From assembly GCA_964016885.1 (NCBI GenBank), contig OZ024740.1, forward strand, positions 296,552,670 to 296,616,669: a stretch of DNA of 64,000 nt. The letters run 5' to 3'. Source of the stretch: Eledone cirrhosa (Eukaryota; Mollusca; Cephalopoda; Octopoda; Eledonidae). Numbering within the stretch: the first letter of the stretch is position 1; every line of letters starts with the position of its first letter. Shown here piece after piece: positions 12,568-22,844 of this stretch. Made by a program: the position numbers and the translations under genes. Under the pieces are notes generated by a model. It was given only the letters and a program-made list of their open reading frames with translations, did not search any database and was not told the origin of the DNA.

Positions 12568-13164
12568 TTTTTATTTGGGGGATCCATTTTTTATTTAGGT
12601 GATCCATTCTTTAGTTGGGTGATCCATTTTTATTTGGGGGATCCATTTTTTATTTGTGTGATCCATTTTTTATTTGGCAGATCCATTTTTTATTTGGCCG
12701 ATCCATTTTTTATCTGGGTGATCCATTTTTAATTTGGGGGATCCATTTTTTATTTGGGTGATCCATTTTTTATTTGGGTGATCCATTTTTTATTTGGGTG
12801 ATCCATTTTTTATTTGGTGGATCCATTTTTTATTTGGGGTATCCATTTTTTATTTGGGTGATCCATTTTTTATTTGGGTGATCCATTTTTTATTTGGGTG
12901 ATCCATTTTTTATTTGTTGGATCCATTTTTTATTTGGGGGATCCATTTTTTATTTGGGGGTTCCATTTTTTTTGGGAGATCCATTTTACATTTGGGTGAT
13001 CCATTTTTTATTTGGGTGATCCATTTTTTATTTGGGGGATCCATTTTTTATTTGGGTGATCCATTTTTTATTTGGGGGATCCATTTTTTATTTGGGTGAT
13101 CCATTTTTTATTTGGGGGATCCATTTTTTATTTGGGGGTTCCATTTTTTATTTGGGGGATCCAT

Positions 13165-13224
13165 CAAATAAAAAATGGATCACCCAAATAAAAAATGGAT
13201 CCCCCAAATAAAAAATGGATGCAT
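13165..13224 (-). repeat. Inverted block 10 (lineage delta, palindrome mutated)
   Basis: Three reversed units. The right centre reads GGATGCAT instead of GGATCCAT, breaking the palindrome by one base. The downstream sequence resembles that after gamma blocks but lacks the first GGGGGATCC unit. Confidence 0.94.
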
Positions 13225-13701
13225 TTTTTATTTAGGTGATCCATTCTTTAGTTGGGTGATCCATTTTTATTTGGGGGATCCATTTTTTATTTGTGTGATC
13301 CATTTTTTATTTGGCAGATCCATTTTTTATTTGGGGGATCCATTTTTTATCTGGGTGATCCATTTTTAATTTGGGGGATCCATTTTTTATTTGGGTGATA
13401 CATTTTTTATTTGGGGATCCATTTTTTATTTGGGTGATCCATTTTTTATTTGGGTGATCCTTTTTTTATTTGGTGGATCGACTTTTTATTTGGGGGTTCC
13501 ATTTTTTATTTGGGGGATCCATTTTACATTTGGGTGATCCATTTTTTATTTGGGTGATCCATTTTTTATTTGGGTGATCCATTTTTTATTTGGGTGATCC
13601 ATTTTTTATTTGGGGGATCCATTTTTTATTTGGGTGATCCATTTTCTATTTGGGGGATCGATTTTTTATTTGGAGGTTCCAGTTTTATTTGGGGGATCCA
13701 T

Positions 13702-13781
13702 CAAATAAAAAATGGATCACCCAAATAAAAAATGGATCACCCAAATAAAAAATGGATCCCCCAAATAGAAAATGGATCCAT
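13702..13781 (-). repeat. Inverted block 11 (lineage alpha)
   Basis: Four reversed units with the CAAATAGAAAATGG tag. The upstream context is a shortened unit, GGTTCCAGTTTTATTTGGG, shared only with block 13. It opens the first copy of a ~1.5-kb higher-order unit. Confidence 0.95.
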
Positions 13782-14620
13782 TTTTTATTTGGGTGATCCA
13801 TATTTTATTTAGGGGATACATTTTTTATTTGGGTGATCCATTTTTTATTTGGGTGATCCATTTTTTATTTGGGTGATCCATTTTTTATTTTGGGGATCTA
13901 TTTTTTATTTGGGTGATCCATTTTTTATTTGGGGGATCCATTTTTTATTTGGGGGATCCATTTTTTATTTGGGTGATCCATTTTTTATTTGGGGGATCCA
14001 TTTTTTATTTGGGTGATCCATTTTTTATTTGGGGGATCCATTTTTTATTTGGGTGATCCATTTTTTATTTGGGGGATCCATTTTGTATTTGGGTGATCCA
14101 TTTTTTATTTGGGGGATCCATTTTTTATTTGGGGGATCCATTTTTATTTGGGGCACCCTATTTTTATTTGGGGGATCCATTTTACATTTGGGTGATCCAT
14201 TTTTTATTTGGGTGATCCATTTTTTATTTGGTGGATCCATTTTTTATTTGGGGTATCCATTTTTTATTTGGGTGATCCATTTTTTATTTGGGGGATCCAT
14301 TCTTTATTTGGGTGATCCATTTTTTATTTGGGTGATCCATTTTTTATTTGGGTGATCCATTTTTTATTTGTTGGATCCATTTTTTATTTGGGGGATCCAT
14401 TTTTTATTTGGGGGTTCCATTTTTTATTTGGGAGATCCATTTTACATTTGGGTGATCCATTTTTTATTTGGGTGATCCATTTTTTATTTGGGGGATCCAT
14501 TTTTTATTTGGGTGATCCATTTTTTATTTGGGGGATCCATTTTTTATTTGGGTGATCCATTTTTTATTTGGGGGATCCATTTTTTATTTGGGGGTTCCAT
14601 TTTTTATTTGGGGGATCCAT

Positions 14621-14700
14621 CAAATAAAAAATGGATCACCGAAATAAAAAATGGATCACCCAAATAAAAAATGGATCCCCAAAATAAAAAATGGATCCAT
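14621..14700 (-). repeat. Inverted block 12 (lineage gamma)
   Basis: Four reversed units with the gamma tag. One internal unit has GAAATAAAAA in place of CAAATAAAAA at 14641, a private mutation absent from block 14, its partner 1,658 bp downstream. Confidence 0.95.
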
Positions 14701-15279
14701 TTTTTATTTGGGGGATCCATTTTTTTATTTAGGTGATCCATTCTTTAGTTGGGTGATCCATTTTTATTTGGGGGATCCATTTTTTATTTGTGTGATCCAT
14801 TTTTTATTTGGCAGATCCATTTTTTATTTGGGGGATCCATTTTTTATCTGGGTGATCCATTTTTAATTTGGGGGATCCATTTTTTATTTGGGTGATCCAT
14901 TTTTTATTTGGGTGATCCATTTTTTATTTGGGTGATCCATTTTTTATTTGGTGGATCCATTTTTTATTTGGGGTATCCATTTTTTATTTGGGTGATCCAT
15001 TTTTTATTTGGGTGATCCATTTTTTATTTGTTGGATCCATTTTTTATTTGGGGGATCCATTTTTTATTTGGGGGTTCCATTTTTTATTTGGGAGATCCAT
15101 TTTACATTTGGGTGATCCATTTTTTATTTGGGGTATCCATTTTTTATTTGGGTGATCCATCTTTTATTTGGGTGATCCATTTTTTATTTGGGGGATCCAT
15201 TTTTTATTTGGGTGATCCATTTTCTATTTGGGGGATCGATTTTTTATTTGGGGGTTCCAGTTTTATTTGGGGGATCCAT

Positions 15280-15359
15280 CAAATAAAAAATGGATCACCC
15301 AAATAAAAAATGGATCACCCAAATAAAAAATGGATCCCCCAAATAGAAAATGGATCCAT
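15280..15359 (-). repeat. Inverted block 13 (lineage alpha)
   Basis: Four reversed units with the alpha tag and the same shortened GGTTCCAGTTTTATTTGGG upstream unit as block 11. It opens the second copy of the ~1.5-1.6-kb higher-order unit. Confidence 0.95.
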
Positions 15360-16278
15360 TTTTTATTTGGGTGATCCATATTTTATTTAGGGGATACATT
15401 TTTTATTTGGGTGATCCATTTTTTATTTGGGTGATCCATTTTTTATTTGGGTGATCCATTTTTTATTTTGGGGATCTATTTTTTATTTGGGTGATCCATT
15501 TTTTATTTGGGGGATCCATTTTTTATTTGGGGGATCCATTTTTTATTTGGGGGATCCATTTTTTATATGGGGGATCCATTTTTTATTTGGGTGATCCATT
15601 TTTTATTTGGGGGATCCATTTTTTATTTGGGTGATCCATTTCTTATTTGGGGGATCCATTTTTTATTTGGGTGATCCATTTTTTATTTGGGGGATCCATT
15701 TTTTATTTGGGTGATCCATTTTTTATTTGGGGGATCCATTTTGTATTTGGGTGATCCATTTTTTATTTGGGGGATCCATTTTTTATTTGGGGGATCCATT
15801 TTTATTTGGGGCACCCTATTTTTATTTGGGGGATCCATTTTACATTTGGGTGATCCATTTTTTATTTGGGTGATCCATTTTTTATTTGGTGGATCCATTT
15901 TTTATTTGGGGTATCCATTTTTTATTTGGGTGATCCATTTTTTATTTGGGGGATCCATTCTTTATTTGGGTGATCCATTTTTTATTTGGGTGATCCATTT
16001 TTTATTTGGGTGATCCATTTTTTATTTGTTGGATCCATTTTTTATTTGGGGGATCCATTTTTTATTTGGGGGTTCCATTTTTTAATTGGGAGATCCATTT
16101 TACATTTGGGTGATCCATTTTTTATTTGGGTGACCCATTTTTTATTTGGGGGATCCATTTTTTATTTGGGTGATCCATTTTTTATTTGGGGGATCCATTT
16201 TTTATTTGGGTGATCCATTTTTTATTTGGGGGATCCATTTTTTATTTGGGGGTTCCATTTTTTATTTGGGGGATCCAT

Positions 16279-16358
16279 CAAATAAAAAATGGATCACCCA
16301 AATAAAAAATGGATCACCCAAATAAAAAATGGATCCCCAAAATAAAAAATGGATCCAT
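16279..16358 (-). repeat. Inverted block 14 (lineage gamma)
   Basis: Four reversed units with the gamma tag, 1,658 bp after block 12 and 1,057 bp before block 15, with matching variant order on both sides. Confidence 0.95.
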
Positions 16359-17335
16359 TTTTTATTTGGGGGATCCATTTTTTATTTAGGTGATCCATTC
16401 TTTAGTTGGGTGATCCATTTTTATTTGGGGGATCCATTTTTTATTTGTGTGATCCATTTTTTATTTGGCAGATCCATTTTTTATTTGGGGGATCCATTTT
16501 TTATCTGGGTGATCCATTTTTAATTTGGGGGATCCATTTTTTATTTGGGTGATCCATTTTTTATTTGGGTGATCCATTTTTTATTTGGGTGATCCATTTT
16601 TTATTTGGTGGATCCATTTTTTATTTGGGGTATCCATTTTTTATTTGGGTGATCCATTTTTTATTTGGGTGATCCATTTTTTATTTGTTGGATCCATTTT
16701 TTATTTGGGGGATCCATTTTTTATTTGGGGGTTCCATTTTTTATTTGGGAGATCCATTTTACATTTGGGTGATCCATTTTTTATTTGGGGTATCCATTTT
16801 TTATTTGGGTGATCCATTTTTTATTTGGGTGATCCATTTTTTATTTGTTGGATCCATTTTTTATTTGGGGGATCCATTTTTTATTTGTTGGATCCATTTT
16901 TATTTGGGGGATCCATTTGTATTTGGGGGACCCTATTTTTATTTGGGGGATCCATTTTACATTTGGGGTATCCATTTTTTATTTGGGTGATCCATTTTTT
17001 ATTTGGGGGATCCATTTTTTATTTGGGTGATCCATTTTTTATTTGGGTGATCCATTTTTTATTTGGGTGATCCATTTTTTATTTGTTGGATCCATTTTTT
17101 ATTTGGTGGATCGACTTTTTATTTGGGGGTTCCATTTTTTATTTGGGGGATCCATTTTACATTTGGGTGATCCATTTTTTATTTGGGTGATCCATTTTTT
17201 ATTTGGGGGATCCATTTTTTATTTGGGTGATCCATTTTTTATTTGGGGGATCCATTTTTTATTTGGGTGATCCATTTTCTATTTGGGGTATCGATTTTTT
17301 ATTTGGGGGTTCCATTTTTTATTTGGGGGATCCAT

Positions 17336-17415
17336 CAAATAAAAAATGGATCACCCAAATAAAAAATGGATCACCCAAATAAAAAATGGATCCCCAAAAT
17401 AAAAAATGGATCCAT
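17336..17415 (-). repeat. Inverted block 15 (lineage gamma)
   Basis: Four reversed units with the gamma tag. The upstream ~290 bp (from about 17016) carries the rare GGTGGATCGAC unit also seen near 90 and 11377, but here the inverted block is gamma rather than alpha. That mixture suggests recombination between higher-order types. Confidence 0.95.
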
Positions 17416-18014
17416 TTTTTATTTGGGGGATCCATTTTTTATTTAGGTGATCCATTCTTTAGTTGGGTGATCCATTTTTATTTGGGGGATCCATTTTTTA
17501 TTTGTGTGATCCATTTTTTATTTGGCAGATCCATTTTTTATTTGGGGGATCCATTTTTTATCTGGGTGATCCATTTTTAATTTGGGGGATCCATTTTTTA
17601 TTTGGGTGATCCATTTTTTATTTGGGTGATCCATTTTTTATTTGGGTGATCCATTTTTTATTTGGTGGATCCATTTTTTATTTGGGGTATCCATTTTTTA
17701 TTTGGGTGATCCATTTTTTATTTGGGTGATCCATTTTTTATTTGTTGGATCCATTTTTTATTTGGGGGATCCATTTTTTATTTGGGGGTTCCATTTTTTA
17801 TTTGGGAGATCCATTTTACATTTGGGTGATCCATTTTTTATTTGGGTGATCCATTTTTTATTTGGGGGATCCATTTTTTATTTGGGGGATCCATTTTTTA
17901 TTTGGGTGATCCATTTTTTATTTGGGGGATCCATTTTTTATTTGGGTGATCCATTTTTTATTTGGGGGATCCATTTTTTATTTGGGGGTTCCATTTTTTA
18001 TTTGGGGGATCCAT

Positions 18015-18074
18015 CAAATAAAAAATGGATCACCCAAATAAAAAATGGATCCCCCAAATAAAAAATGGATCCAT
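18015..18074 (-). repeat. Inverted block 16 (lineage delta, last one)
   Basis: Three reversed units with an intact 20-bp palindrome at the right edge. It is the last reversed segment seen; the remaining 45.9 kb of the window is in forward orientation only. Confidence 0.95.
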
Positions 18075-19090
18075 TTTTTATTTGGGGGATCCATTTTTTA
18101 TTTAGGTGATCCATTCTTTAGTTGGGTGATCCATTTTTATTTGGGGGATCCATTTTTTATTTGTGTGATCCATTTTTTATTTGGCAGATCCATTTTTTAT
18201 TTGGGGGATCCATTTTTTATCTGGGTGATCCATTTTTAATTTGGGGGATCCATTTTTTATTTGGGTGATACATTTTTTATTTGGGGATCCATTTTTTATT
18301 TGGGTGATCCATTTTTTATTTGGGTGATCCATATATTATTTGGGTGATCCATTTTTTATTTGGGGGATCCATTTTTTATTTGGGTGATCCAATTTTTTAT
18401 TTGGGTGATCCATTTTTTATTTGGGGGATCCATTTTTTATTTGGGTGAACCTTTTTTTATTTGGGTGATCCATTTTTTATTTGGGTGATCCATTTTTTAT
18501 TTGGGGGATCCATTTTTTATTTGGGTGATCCATTTTTGATTTGGGTGATCCATTTTTTATTTGGGGGATCCATTTTTTATTTGGGTGATCCATTTTTTAT
18601 TTGGGGGGATCCATTTTTTATTTGGGAGATCCATTTTTGATTTGGGTGATCCATTTTTTATTTGGGTGATCCATTTTTTATTTGTTGGATCCATTTTTAT
18701 TTGGGGGATCCATTTGTATTTGGGGGACCCTATTTTTATTTGGGGGATCCATTTTACATTTGGGTGATCCATTTTTTATTTGGGTGATCCATTTTTTATT
18801 TGGTGGATCCATTTTTTATTTGGGGTATCCATTTTTTATTTGGGTGATCCATTTTTTATTTGGGGGATCCATTTTTTATTTGGGTGACCCATTTTTTATT
18901 TGGGGGATCCATTTTTTATTTGGGTGATCCATATTTTATTTAGGGGATCCATTTTTTATTTGGGTGATCCATTTTTTATTTGGGGGATCCATTTTTTATT
19001 TGGGTGATCCATTTTTTATTTGGGGGATCCATTTTTTATTTGGGGGATCCATTTTTTATTTGGGTGATCCATTTTTTATTTGGGGATCCA

Positions 19091-19130
19091 TTTTTTATTT
19101 GGGTGATTCGTTTTATATTTGGGTGCCCCG
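19091..19130 (+). other. Junction between subfamilies A and B
   Basis: The last GATCCA unit ends near 19100. The next unit reads GGGTGATTCG plus TTTTATATTT (19101-19120), a hybrid of the A-type GGTGATCCA and a B-type ending in CG. GGGTGCCCCG begins at 19121 and B-type units continue from there. The change happens within one monomer, with no transposon, target-site duplication or unique DNA between the arrays. Confidence 0.9.
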
Positions 19131-22100
19131 ATTTTTATTTGGGTGCCCCGTTTTTTTATGGGCGGGTTCGTTTTTTTATGGGGGGGTCCTTATTTTATTT
19201 GGGTGACTCGTTTTTTATTTGGGTGCCCCGATTTTTAATTGGGTGCCCCGTTTTTTTATGGGTGGTCCGTTTTCTATTTGGGTGCCCCGTTTTTTATTTG
19301 GGTGCCCCGTTATTTTATGGGGGCCCCTTTTTTAATTGGGTGCCACGTTTATTTATAGGGGGGCGTCCGTTTTTTATTTGGGTACCCTGTTTTTTTATTT
19401 GGGTGCCCCTATTTTTTATGGGGGGTCCGTTTTTTTATGGGGTTTCGTTTTTTATTTGTGTGCCCCGTTTTTTATTTCGGTGCCCCGTTTCTTTATGGGT
19501 GGGTCCGTTTTTTATTTGGGTGCCCCGATTTTTATGTGGGGTCCGTTTTCTATTTGGGTGACCCGTTTTTTATTTGGGTGCCCCGTTTTTTAATGGGGGG
19601 GCGTTTTTTAATTGGGTGCCCCGTTTTCTTATGGGGGTCCGTTTTTTATTTGGGTGCCCCGTTGTTTATTTGGGTGCCCCGTTTTTTTATGGGGGGTTTC
19701 AATTTTTATTTGGGTGCCCTGTTTTTTATTTGGGTGCCCCGTTTTTTTATTTGGGTGTCCCGTTTTTGTATGGGGGTGACCGTTTTTCATTTGGGTGCCC
19801 CGTTCTTTATTTGGGTGACCCGTTTCTTTATGGGTGGGTCAGTTTTTTATTTGGGTGCCCCGTTTTTTTATGGTGGGTCCTTTTTTTAATTGGGTGCCCC
19901 GATTTTTATGGGGGGTTCCGTTTTTTATTTGGGCGCCCCGTTTTTTTATGGGGGGCCGTCTTTTTTTTGGTGCCCGTTTTTTTATGGGGGTCCGTTTTTT
20001 ATTTAGGTGCCCCGTTTTTTTAATGGGGGGCGTCCGTTTTTTATTTGGGTACCCCGTGTTTTATTTGGGTGCCCCGTTTTTTTTATGGGGGGTTCCTTTT
20101 TTTATTTGTGTGCCCCGTTTTTTTATGGGGGTCCGTATCTCATTTGGGTGCCCCGTTACTTTATGGGGCGTCCGTTTTTATTTGGGTGCCCGGTTTCTTT
20201 ATGGGGGTCCGTTTTTTATTTGGGTGCCCCGTTCTTTATTTGGGTGCCCCTTTTTTTATGGGGGGTTTCATTTTTTATTTGGGTGCCCCGTTTTTCATTT
20301 GGGTGCCCCTTTTTTATTTGTGTGCCCGTTCTTTTATGGGGGGCGTCCGTTTTTATTTGTGTCCCCCTATTTTTCTGGGGGTCCGTTTATTTATGGGGGG
20401 TCCGTTTTTTATTTGGGTGCCCCGGTTTTTTTATGGGGCTCCGTTTTTTATTTGGGTGCCCCTTTTTTATTTGGGTGCCCAGTTTTTTTATAGGGGGTCC
20501 GTTTTTTATTTGGGTACCCCGTTTTTTTATGGGGGTCCGTTTTTTATTTGGGTGCCCGTTCTTTATTTGGGTGCCCCGTTTTTTTATTTGGGTGTCCCTT
20601 TTTTATGGGGGGTCCGTTTTTTATTTGGGTGCCCCGTCTTTTTAAGGGTGGTCCGTTTTTTATTTGGGTGCCGCTTTTTATTTGGGTGCCCCGTTTTTTT
20701 ATAGGGGGGTCCGTTTTTTATTTGGGTACCCCGTTTTTTATTTGGGTGCCCCGTTTTTTATGGGGGGGTCCGTTTTTTATTTGTGTGCCCCGTTTTTTTT
20801 ATGGGGGTCCGTATTTCATTTGGGTGCCCCGTTTCTTTATGGGGAGTCCGTTTTTTATTTGGGTGCCCCGTTCTTTATTTGGGTGCCCCGTTTTTTTATG
20901 GGGGGTTTTATTTATTATTTGGGTGCCCCGTTTTTTATTTGGGTGGCCCTTTTTTATTTGGGTGCCCCGTATTTTATAGGGGGTCCGTTTTTTATTTGGG
21001 TGCCCGTTTTTTTATGGGGGGCGTCCGTTTTTATTTGGGTGCTCCGTTTTTTTCTGGGGGTCCGTTTTTTATGGGGGTCCGTTTTTTATTTGGGTGCCTC
21101 GTTTTTTTATGGGGCTCCGTGTTTTATTTGGGTCCCCCTTTTTTATTTGGGTGCCCCGTTTTTTTATAGGGGGATCCGTTTTTTATTTGGGTGCCCCGTT
21201 CTTTATTTGGGTGCCCCGTTTTTTTATTTGGGTGTCCCGTTTTTTTTATGGGGGGCGTCCGTTTTTTATTCGGGTACCCGTTTTTTATTTGGGTGCTCCG
21301 TTTTTTATGGGGGTCTGTTTTTTATGGGGGGGTCCGTTTTTTATGTGTGCCCCGTTTTTTTATGGGGGTCCGTATTTCATTTGGGTGCCCCGTTTTTTAT
21401 TTGGGTGCCCCGTTTTTTATTTGGGTGCCCCGTTTCTTTATGGGGGGTCCGTTTTTATTTGGGTGCGCCGTTTTTTATGGTGGTCCGTTTTTTATTTGGG
21501 TGCCCCGTTCTTTATTTGGGTGTCCCTTTTTTTTATGGGGGGTTTCATTTTTTTTGGGGTGTCCCGTTTTTTATTTGGGTGCCCCGTTTTTTTAATTGGG
21601 TGTCCCGTTTTTTTCATGGGGGGTCCGTTTTTTATTTGGGTGCACCGTTTCTTTATGGGGGGTCCGTTTTTTATTTGGGTGCCACGTTTTTTTATTTGGG
21701 TGTCCCGCTTTTTATGGGGGGTCCGTTTTTTATTTGGGTGGCCCTTTTTTATTTGGGTGCCCCGTTCTTTATAGGGGGTCCGCTTTTTATTTGGGTGCCC
21801 GTTTTTTTATGGGGGGCGTCCGTTTTTATTTGGGTGCTCCGTTTTTTTCTGGGGGTCCGTTTTTTATGGGGGTCCGTTTTTTATTTGGGTGCCCCGTTTT
21901 TTTTATGGGGCTCCGTTTTTTATTTGGGTGCCCCTTTTTTATTTGGGTGCCCCGTTTTTTTATAGGGGGGTCCGTTTTTTATTTGGGTGCCCCGTTTTTT
22001 TATGGGGGTCCGTTTTTTATTTGGGTGCCCCGTTCTTTATTTGGGTGCACCGTTTTTTTATTTGGGTGTCCCGTTTTTTTTATGGGGGGCGTCCGTTTTT

Positions 22101-22844
22101 TATTTGGGTACTCGTTTTTTATTTGGGTGCCCCGTTTTTTATGGGGGTCCGTTTTTTATGGGGGGTCCGTTTTTTATGTGTGTGCCCCGTTTTTTTATGG
22201 GGGTCCGTATTTCATTTGGGTGTCCCGTTTTTTATCTGGGTGCCCCGTTTTTTATTTGGGTGCCCGTTTTTTTATAGGGGTCCGTTTTTTTTTGGGTGCC
22301 CCGTTTTTATATGGGGGTCCGTTTTTTATTTGGGCGCCCCGTTCTTTATTTGGGTGCTCCGTTTTTTTATGGGGGCGTCCGTTTTTTATTTGGGTACCCG
22401 TTTTTTATTTGGGTGCCCCGTTTTTTTATGGGGTCCGTATTACATTTGGGTGCCCCGTTTTTTTATTTGGGTGTCCCGTTTTTTATGGGGGGTCCGATTT
22501 TTATTTGGGTGCCCCTTTTTTGTTTGGGTGCCCCGTTTTTTTATAGGGGGGTTCGTTTTTTTGTGGGTGCCCCGTTTTTTCATTTGGGTGCCCCGATTTT
22601 TCTGGGGGTCCGTTTTTTATGGGGGTCCGTATTTTATTTGGGTGCCCCGTTTTATTATGGGGCTCCGTTTTTTATTTGGGTGCCCCTTTTTTATTTGGGT
22701 GCCCCGTTTCTTTATAGGGGGGTCCGTTTTTTTTGGGGTGCCCCGTTTTTTTATGGGGGTCCGTTTTTTATTTGGGTGCCCCGTTCTTTATTTGGGTGCC
22801 CCGTTTTTTTATTTGGGTGTCCCGTTTTTTTATGGGGGGTCCGT
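19131..22844 (+). repeat. Left part of array B, heterogeneous
   Basis: L and S units are mixed with many private variants (GGGCGGGTTCG, GGGCCCC, TTTAATTGGG). An S-unit variant TCTGGGGGTCCG occurs at 20374, 21053, 21848 and 22601. The segments around 20970-21100 and 21765-21895 repeat with an offset of about 795 bp. No large near-identical higher-order copy was seen here, unlike the rest of B. Confidence 0.85.

Larger units (their letters stand above)
13702..15160 (+). repeat. ~1.5-kb higher-order unit, copy 1 (blocks 11 and 12)
   Basis: It contains an alpha block, a run with the rare GGGGCACCCTATTTTT unit (about 14153), a TTCTTTATTTGGGTG unit and a gamma block. The offset to copy 2 is 1,578 bp at the left and 1,657-1,658 bp from 14029 onward, because copy 2 has about four extra monomers. 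Confidence 0.88.
15280..16818 (+). repeat. ~1.5-kb higher-order unit, copy 2 (blocks 13 and 14)
   Basis: It has the same marker order as copy 1 plus an 80-bp gain near 15541-15620 that includes a TTTTATATGGGGG unit, also found near 11870. Point differences (for example AATTGGGAGATCC at 16084) show the copies are not identical. Confidence 0.88.
16279..17830 (+). repeat. 1,057-bp offset repeat carrying gamma blocks 14 and 15
   Basis: The segment 16279-16770 recurs at 17336-17830 with identical unit order through the gamma block, GGCAGATCC, TTATCTGGGTG, TTTTTAATTTGGGGG and GGGGTATCC units. Between the two lies a stretch resembling 10.9-11.5 kb. Confidence 0.85.
1..19100 (+). repeat. Subfamily A array (GATCCAT-type 20-bp monomer)
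   Basis: The consensus unit is GGKGATCCATTTTTTATTTG, where K is T or G; the two forms often alternate, giving a 40-bp dimer. G-type units carry GGATCC (BamHI) and T-type units only GATC. CpG is almost absent. Recurrent variant units include GGGGTTCC, TTTTACATTT, TTGTTGGATCC, GGCAGATCC, TTTAGTTGGG, GAGGGATCC and GGTGGATCGAC; their order identifies higher-order copies. Because the T-type unit contains TGA, open frames here are short and usually stop at that triplet. Confidence 0.96.

Noticed and set aside
14025..14240. Minus-strand lysine/asparagine-rich open frames (also near 1636-1851, 15683-15898, 37541-37888, 48337-48537)
   Set aside because: They exist only where variant units such as TTTTACATTT remove the TAA present once per 60 bp on the minus strand. 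There is no protein-like composition.
321..18074. Inverted blocks as terminal inverted repeats of a mobile element
   Set aside because: The reversed segments consist of the same monomers as the array, enclose no unique or coding DNA, and have no target-site duplication.
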